Positions 57,271 through 64,000 of a stretch of DNA of 64,000 bases are shown piece by piece (the stretch's first letter is position 1; each line of letters starts with the position of its first letter). The notes under the pieces are model-generated. The model searched no databases and was not told where the DNA came from. It worked only from the letters and a program-made list of their open reading frames with translations. This stretch comes from Carposina sasakii (lineage: Eukaryota > Arthropoda > Insecta > Lepidoptera > Carposinidae). The stretch spans positions 7,502,001 to 7,566,000 of the forward strand of contig CP053160.1 in NCBI GenBank assembly GCA_014607495.2. The letters are read 5' to 3'. Both the position numbers and the translations under genes were made by a program.

Positions 57271-58320
57271 CTACACAATAGTAACTTGGTTGGTAGATAA
57301 AACCATATAAGCGTACCGACATTGTTGTCGTATCCAATATCTTATCAGTCGTATACGTATGGTATCTGGCGTAATAAATCAAGTAATAATCATGTTATAT
57401 TTAATTACATCCAGTCCTCGACAGGGGCGCCACTGTCTATGCGACATAATCGAATTTCCCAGAAACCTGAAGGCAGGTGTTTGATTTATTTAATTTGGAA
57501 ATATACCTCGGAATCCGGTATTCAATAGAAGTTCCCGAAGAAAATAATTGCTTTGCTCAAAGTTGTACTGACGACTTCGACGCAAACTACAGTTTTATGT
57601 AACATAGAGCAAGAGAAGAAGTGTCCTAACAACGTTTCCTTATAGAATACAGGAAGTCATCGCGCAAAAATTTGACGTATTTACCAAAGCTTAACTACAA
57701 CCAAAAACGTTATGTTATTTACATTTCGTGTCGCGCAACGTTAGAATCCAAAGATAGACTTTGAAAATGTCTAAAACGCTGTCAAATGTACAGCCAAATC
57801 AAAGTTAACCTAAACGTTAAAACGTTCCGCTGAAAGGTTATAAACATTGTTATTTTGCGATCTTGCCCTCCTACTGCTGATAAATAAACTATATTCTGAT
57901 GTATCTGGTGGCAATTGGTTATTATTATAACTCCCCATTATTTTTGCTTCAGGTTATATAAGTTTTCATTTTCTAGTCACAGTTTTGAATCTGCAGAATT
58001 ATAGTGGACTATAATATAGTTTATTATCGTGGACTATAATATAGTTTATTTCTTGTGTCTGCGAGTTTACGAGTATCATTCCATTCAGTTTTTACTACTA
58101 GAGGATTTTTGATAGAGTTATTAAAGTTAACATAATCAAAAATCGTTTATCGATTAGTTTTGCCAGTAATGTAAGTTATTATTCTGTTCTCCATGTGATC
58201 AAAGTCACGAGCAACATCTAGTAATGTAATATTTATATACACACACATTGTTGAGCTGATTGTGGATGTGGAATGAAGTAGACCGCTGATAGATTTAAGG
58301 TTGTATATTATTTTAAACTA
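57271..58320. other. No gene; small tandem duplication
   Basis: 58003-58052 contains two tandem copies of a 24-25-bp unit ('gtggactataatatagttta'). Otherwise unrecognised. Confidence 0.4.
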
Positions 58321-58480
58321 GCATTTACAATAGTAAAAAATGGCTATCCACCAACTGTGTCTGACGAACGGTGAGTGCTCGGTAGTGTTCGCCGAGGGCC
58401 CGGTTGTACTCCGTCCCCCCGCGCCCCGCGCCCTGCGCCCCACAGATCTTGATGATGATGACGTAACACACATAAAACAC
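58321..58480. other. GC-rich candidate exon/intron segment (weak)
   Basis: On the plus strand 'ACG|GTGAGTGC' (GT at 58371) and a C-rich '...GCCCCACAG|ATC' (AG at 58445) delimit a possible 75-bp intron. On the minus strand the same GC-rich block is an open frame (…GTEYNRALGEHYRALTV…) ending at a TAA at 58327-58325. The two readings are incompatible and I recognise neither product. Confidence 0.2.
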
Positions 58481-58494
58481 CATTGTTAACCTGA

Positions 58495-58832
58495 AATGGG
58501 ATAGCCAAAGCTGCAGAATCATAATAAAATCCCACAGCCACGTTTAAAACAGAGGATAGATGTAAACGATCATTGATAAGTTGCTAGCTTACGAGTACCA
58601 CCTCAGAAAATGTAGTCCATAGTTGACTCTTACAACATACACGCAAAGATATGCATCTGACTCCGCATCAGCATAGGACAATATTTATAAGTTTAAAAGT
58701 ATACATGCATATAACCACGCCTTTATCCCTTACGGGGTAGGCAGAGCACCAAGGGCCGATAGAACCACATGATGCCACTTCTGACCAATTTTGAGGGTAT
58801 AGTTGAGATGTACATGTACGGTTAGTTTGAAA
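58495..58832 (+). repeat. Repeat C copy followed by repeat D copy
   Basis: 58495-58695 is repeat C ('gggatagccaaagctgcaga' ... 'gactccgcatcagcatagga'). 58702-58832 is a nearly complete repeat D. The same two families adjoin at 24855-25062, but there with C inverted. Confidence 0.6.
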
Positions 58833-60003
58833 ATTCAACAGAAGAAATGCAAGTCTTTATGTTACATTGTATTCTGTCTTTAAAATGGTATACGTCCAAT
58901 TTTCTTTCTTATCATGTTTTAAAATAGCGAACGTCTACAATACTTGAGTTTCCAGAGCTGCAATGATTGCTTTCAAATAACAAAGTCCCATGGATTTCTA
59001 GGGAACTAAAAAATATATATTAAACAGTATTACAGTAGCACAGACACTAGCGCTTTTATCTGGGGACGTTGTTAGTGAAAACAAAACAAGCTTTTATCTA
59101 ATGTCAGTGCAGGGGATTCCCCCATACCCCGTATATCCCGAGATTTAGTACACTGATATTTTCGTTAGCTTGAACAGAAAACGGATGCTATAGGGGTTAG
59201 AATTAAGTACCTATATTTTTTTATACATACAAAGTGTGAGTGACAGCCAGGCAAATACTGCAGTGCTGAACAAGTACCATTGTGTTGAGTTATATCACAG
59301 TACTATTACTCACAGGAAAGTTTAATTTTCTACCAGCTAACCTAGTTTCACAAGAAAAATGGGTAACACAATCAGACACATACATACATAACTTCACGCC
59401 TATGTCCCATATGGGTAGAGAGACTACAGATCTCCATTTAGTACGATCCAAACATAGTCAGATCAAACATAATAATATAACAACTAAATAACTACATACA
59501 CATACCCAATACTAACATAGAATATGGGTCCATTGCATTCAAACACATTCTTTTAACTTTGCCGCAGTGGGGTAGAAATTATTCGCCATTACAAAAACAC
59601 CTCGCCATACTTCGATAACTCTCAGCACTTTGTACATAACTCAATTTCCTCGAGCCATTACTGTCAACCATTTAATAACGGGAATATTTTCCTGTTATTT
59701 TCCTATTGGACGATATTTACGGTACTCTACAGGGTAATGTCGTCGCTTTCAACACAGAAGGTTGCTATGTAATATTACAGGTATTTTAATAGTACGAAAC
59801 GTACAGATCAATGACTAAGTACTGTTTAAGTAAGTGTCTTTAACTATCTGGTATGTTGAAAGAAATCTCTTGCAGAAATACGCATGCCTTGTATGCATTT
59901 CTTTTGTAAATTTCTCTGTATTTACTTTACATTTTTTTTTAACTAATACAACCTACATAATAAAAAAAGTATTCGTTGAAAAAATCTTGCTAAACGCCTC
60001 TAT
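58833..60003. other. No gene; fragments
   Basis: 58970-59065 pairs with 22945-23060 as an old repeat, and 59383-59440 is a diverged repeat D. The remainder is AT-rich. Confidence 0.4.
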
Positions 60004-60161
60004 GTGCATTTATGCAAAAAAACACAGTGTATTTAATCAACTTTGGACCCTAATATGTTGGGAACCAGACACTTCCCAGGTATATTTTCTTTGACAAAAA
60101 TGATCGTGATGATGAGGAGATTCCGTAGTATTCGGGAACGTTGACGATCAAAAACATCCTG
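60004..60161 (-). mobile_element. Tc1/mariner-type MITE, truncated minus copy
   Basis: In reverse complement it starts CAGGATGTTTTTGATCGTC, next to TA, and continues through 'tactacggaatctcctcatc' as in 30802-31162; the other end is lost. Confidence 0.6.
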
Positions 60162-60192
60162 TATACGAGTATATGTATACACACACCCACAT

Positions 60193-60320
60193 CAGCCTAT
60201 TGCAGTCCACTGCTGGACGTAGGCTTCCCCGAGGGCACGTTACAAGGCTACTGCCATAGGGTAGTTTTACTCATAATTACCACACTTAGGTGGCGTTAGG
60301 CGGGTTTACTTATTACTGCC
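60193..60320 (+). repeat. Repeat E, short copy
   Basis: 'cctattgcagtccactgctg' to 'ggcgttaggcgggtttact', diverged and truncated. Confidence 0.55.
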
Positions 60321-60787
60321 TAAAGCATCATATTTTAAATTTAAACAATTCAACAAATCCTTCCCCATGCGGCTGACGTACATAAAAAATTGAAGACTCA
60401 ATAACTGAGTTAAATTGCAGTCCTTTTTAAAAGGCTTTCATTCTGAAGAAAGCGTCGCTAATAACGCTCGATAAAGTGTACTTGTAAGGGTTTTACTCTT
60501 TTCAAAAGATTGTGAAGCCTCCATGAAGTAAATACAATAGGGATATAGGATGGAGACTATTTCGTTATTGCCCTATTTTCTACTGCCTACTGCAACACCT
60601 TTCAAACGTCGCAAGAACACCGCTCTATAGTTAATATTAGGTCTTCTTTGTTCACATTATAATCTAGTTATTGTAAGGTATAACTCCTCCATTCACTATA
60701 GGTTTACACATGTATTATAATTTACGTATAATACGTACATATTAAAAATTTGTAAATTATGAGATAAAATTCTGTGCAAAATACAAA

Positions 60788-61073
60788 TCTATAATATAAA
60801 AATGAATCGCTAAATGTGTTGGTAAGCGCGAATCTCTAGAACGGCTGAACCGATTTTGGTAATTCTTTTTTTAGCGTATTCTTTGAAGTACAGGAATAGT
60901 TCTAACGATGAGAAAAATAAAATAAAAAATGCCTGAACATGTCTAAAACATTCCTTTTCTACATTCCCATACAAACAATTTGTTCGAAATTTGAAAGTCC
61001 GGGAAGGCAAAACAATTGGGTGACGTTAGTTCAAAGGCGTGGGACAGGACAACGTCTGTCAGGTCCGCTGGTA
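60788..61073 (+). mobile_element. Helitron-like non-autonomous element
   Basis: Starts TCTATAATATAAAAATGAAT, carries 'ctctagaacggctgaaccga' and ends 'cgtctgtcaggtccgctggt', where CTGG stands for the usual CTAG. The 60810-61137 minus frames are by-products. Confidence 0.55.
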
Positions 61074-61215
61074 TTAAATAAAAATTCTCCCTGGTTGAGG
61101 TTAGAGGTTGAAAAATAAATTTCAAGTTTCGACTCAATAAACCCTAACTTTTACAAAAACATACCCAAATTTCACAATAAATTAAACTTTATTTGAATTT
61201 TCAAACACAATTTGT

Positions 61216-61327
61216 AATTTAGGATAGGCTTAGTAGTTATAGCGGCTGGCACGGTTTGCAGTGGTCGTGGGTTCGATTCCCACTCGGGTGAATATTTTTT
61301 TCCATTTTCCTTATTAATAATTTTATG
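61216..61327 (+). mobile_element. tRNA-derived SINE (family 2), internally deleted
   Basis: Retains the 'AATTTAG' start, the B box GGTTCGATTCC and the 'TTATTAATAATTTTAT' end, but lacks part of the tRNA-like head. Confidence 0.75.
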
Positions 61328-62766
61328 ATAAATTAAAACTAAATTTTAATTTCGCCAGCATAACATTTTTACCATTACCAACATTTCAAATAATGGTTAA
61401 TGTTAGGTTAATGTATAAATTATTTAGATATCGATGTAGAATAAAAAAAAATAAAAAATGAATTTATTCATCAAGAGCAAAATTTGCAAAATGAAGGAAC
61501 TCATTGAAGCTGTTCGAATCGAAAGATGTTTGTAGAACGTAAAACACCCAGATTATGAATACAAAATAAAACGATTCTATTTGAAAACGAATTTCAGAGG
61601 CGCTAAAGTCCAAAAGAACATGTAAGAGCGCTTCCAATTTTTTTTCGGATGATTTCTTTATTAAAATAATTTATTTAAAAACTCGTTATCACCGTCGGAT
61701 TCTGAACTTATATCAATCGCGTCCATCTTGTTTTGTTTTCGTCTACGAATGGTAGAGAGAGAGACACTGACTGATGTACTACTCGTGAAAGCAATTGCGG
61801 ACACACACGCGTCCATTATAGCGACATTGGCGCAGTGTCGTGAACGAGAGCAAGTGTGGGCATGTACGGTGGGGTTAAGGGTTTGCATGAGCACTAATGA
61901 GCAGCTCCTCCTGTATGTGTTCTCAACATGTGTACGTATGTGCTGTCGTTAAGATATTTTTACATGTCATATTTAATCTTCAAATATGAATGTATTTCAG
62001 GAACTTGGTAATAATACCTACTAAACTCTAACTAGCTTCTTCCATTTCTATGATGTATATTTTATTATTTTATTCGTGTGAATTTTTGTGTAAAGTTTAT
62101 TAAACCAGTGTCTTAAAGCTGCCATCTTACGAAGGCCATTTCAAAATATCCTCTTTGTTTTCACATAAAATTTCAAATAAGAAATTAAAGACAGACTTCT
62201 GATATTGAATTAATCTCGATCTCTAGTATGAAAAGACCGTAAGTGTTTCCGCGGCAGGCTGCATGAATTTTCATCGTATAATGTAATTTTATCACCGAGT
62301 CCAGACTTAAAGTATTAAACTTGGTTTACGAGTATTATGCAGCTTATGTTAAACTCTTAAAACTCCTCCGCCATTTCAGATTGCAGCTCTCGGAATTTCT
62401 TAACTATGCAATCCTTAAATAAAATATTATCTTTACATCTTTTTTATACAGATAAACAAAATTCGACAGGGACATTTAAAAAAAAAAATTTTTTACTAAA
62501 TACATGTATGAAGGGAACTAACAGTACCAAAATAACAAGTTTTCAACAATATGCCAAGTTTGCGTAAATTCATGATATGTGGGTAAGGCCTTTAATTGTA
62601 GGCCACTTGTACGAAGACCAACCGTTTCTTTGTTTATATATATATATAGAAATGACATCTAAATAAGTCTTATACTTGGCTTGAATAAACTTAAGAAACT
62701 AAATACTACTTCCAAAACTAATCCCACTTCCCAGTTCTGGGCAAAAACCTCCAATGTATTTACTAA
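61328..62766. other. No gene recognised
   Basis: AT-rich. The minus frame 61661-61894 contains an internal Met and an acidic tail (MDAIDISSESDGDNEFL) before a stop. It looks like the beginning of a nuclear or transposase-type protein but has no continuation, so it is not called. Confidence 0.35.
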
Positions 62767-63003
62767 CTAGTGGACGCCCGCGACTTCGTCCGCGTGGACT
62801 GCAGATAAAATAAAATAATGATATTATCCGGGATAAAAACATTTACCCGGGATAAAAACATTTTCCCGGGATAAAAAGTAGCCTATATGTTAAGTGGGAC
62901 CTGTCATAACATATTCCTGAAAACTGCATCGAAATCGGTTAAGCCGCTTCTGAGATTAGCGTGCACAAACATCGACCCGTTACAATTTTATTATATGTAT
63001 AGA
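62767..63003 (-). mobile_element. Helitron-like non-autonomous element
   Basis: In reverse complement it begins TCTATACATATAATAAAATT, includes 'ctaatctcagaagcggctta' and ends 'GTCGCGGGCGTCCACTAG'. Three tandem 'cccgggataaaaacattt' units lie at about 62828-62880. Confidence 0.65.
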
Positions 63004-63139
63004 CTACTTATGGTATAAATAAATTGACAGAACAGATATAGAGTTGACTAGTATAAGTTATGTATAAATACAAGCTTTGAGAGTTAAAGCGATTTGGCTA
63101 AGTAAATAAACTAGAAAGTTAATCCACTTCGAAAGTTTA

Positions 63140-63245
63140 CATTTTAGCTTCGCGACTACGAAAACTCTGTAGAATTACTACGAATTCGTAGTCACGCTAC
63201 GATGCGCTTATCGAAATATTTGTATTTGCACGTGCCGCTTGCTAC
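63140..63245. repeat. 'CTACG'-rich repeat, second copy
   Basis: Contains 'ACTACGAATTCGTAGT', a perfect 16-bp palindrome, with further CTACG motifs; related to 32380-32480. Confidence 0.4.
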
Positions 63246-63439
63246 AAAATGTATTTACCTATATATTAAAATTTTCATTTAAATTCTTTTTCAAACCTAA
63301 TCTATATTATAGTATTCATATTTCAATACACTTAGAATCGCAGAAACTCCATCGAATGGAATATCTGTGCATTATAAATGTACTGTAAACTAAAAAATAA
63401 GATCTTTTTAATACATAGTACATATTGATATATACGTAT

Positions 63440-63625
63440 ACACACGGCTGTGTCTGCATGATCGTAAAGGAGACACCACAGCCACGTTTAGCACAGCAGG
63501 GACAGATGTGAATATCAGTGACAAGCTCATCGGCATTGCCGAGTTCTTTAGGCAACACTTACGACATGCACGGAAAGTGATGCAGCTGATGTATTCTAGT
63601 GAAGCCCCGCGTCAGCACAAGTAAA
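63440..63625 (+). repeat. Interspersed repeat family C, complete-looking copy
   Basis: 'cacacggctgtgtctgcatg', 'gagacaccacagccacgttt', 'acttacgacatgcacggaaa' and 'gatgcagctgatgtattcta', ending 'ccccgcgtcagcacaag'. The last 375 bases of the window (63626-64000) are AT-rich with nothing recognised. Confidence 0.65.
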
Positions 63626-64000
63626 ACAGAGATATTTATTATTAACATGGAAAAAGTTATTTATCCTACATGCAATTAATTTAAATACATAATATATAGT
63701 TGACAACTTACTAATAAAATCAAGCCATTTTTATCATGAACATAAAATAGCACTGTTAAAGTATATAAAAAGAAAATATTTGAAATACCCATTACTCTTA
63801 ATTAAATAGGTTAAGCCCTGTTATCTGCTGGTTATGAATTTGTTGCAGGCAACATATAAAATTACATTTAAAAAGCTAATGTTCCTTTTTTAACTGCGCC
63901 TTCTAGTAAGTCCAAGCTTAGCTTCGTATAAGGACACATTACGATACAGGCTATAATTGCTGTATTTTCTTATATTTCTATAAGTTGTGTGTGCACAATA

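Noticed and set aside
61661..61894. Minus frame ending MDAIDISSESDGDNEFL...
   Set aside because: An acidic N-terminus-like peptide, but it stops after a few more residues; no splice continuation or homologous core seen.

Overview
This window looks like gene-poor, AT-rich DNA from a lepidopteran (moth or butterfly) genome. The evidence is the density and type of interspersed repeats: tRNA-headed SINEs, 3' ends of LINEs, a decayed DIRS-like element, TC-start/CTAGT-end Helitron-like pieces, and many copies of short families ending in 'cgcctttatccctta' or 'gtcgactcttacgacatgc' type motifs. I find no complete host protein-coding gene, rRNA or functional tRNA. Nearly everything recognisable is a mobile element. 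Species-level identity cannot be read from the sequence.

Layout. 1-7066: a CR1/L2-like non-LTR retrotransposon (entering from outside the window) whose open reading frame is interrupted at codon 550 by an apparently complete 4412-bp DNA transposon (1651-6062). That transposon has 26-bp perfect terminal inverted repeats, a TCGA target duplication and an intact two-exon transposase, probably of the Sola superfamily. 7067-15100: GC-rich LINE debris, MITEs and a SINE. 15590-22890: a decayed DIRS-like retroelement (gag, RT, RNase H, tyrosine recombinase) carrying at least four nested insertions, three of them with visible target duplications; it lies between two copies, in opposite orientation, of a GC-rich repeat that are identical over about 155 bp. 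22900-33700: a mosaic of short repeats and MITEs. 33700-36100: a degraded LINE C-terminal region on the minus strand and an RTE-like LINE 3' end. 38100-38625: a tail-to-tail pair of repeats. 42690-42960: a CpG-rich island. 43513-46287: an intact pogo-like Tc1/mariner transposon encoding a 620-aa DDD transposase with a C-terminal PHD finger. 51060-52125: the 3' end of another LINE. 52321-52776: the fullest copy of a short repeat family with inverted arms, which contains a hammerhead-ribozyme-like core. The rest, to 64000, is SINEs, Helitron-like elements, MITEs and unique AT-rich sequence.

The most unusual observation is the repeat family with copies at 9297-9475, 12815-13080, 13478-13712, 32048-32323 and 52321-52776. 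Its members have variable target duplications (10 bp at 9.3 kb, 12 bp at 32 kb, about 9 bp at 52 kb), 5' truncation and terminal inversion. The fullest copy encodes CTGAGGA / stem II / GAAAC / GTA with matching flanking helix I strands. These traits recall non-autonomous Penelope-like retroelements, in which hammerhead ribozymes are known. Two apparently young autonomous DNA transposons (Sola-like and PHD-pogo) are the only intact coding units. Three short GC-richer stretches (11891-11975, 42690-42950, 58320-58460) are weak candidates for host exons or promoters.
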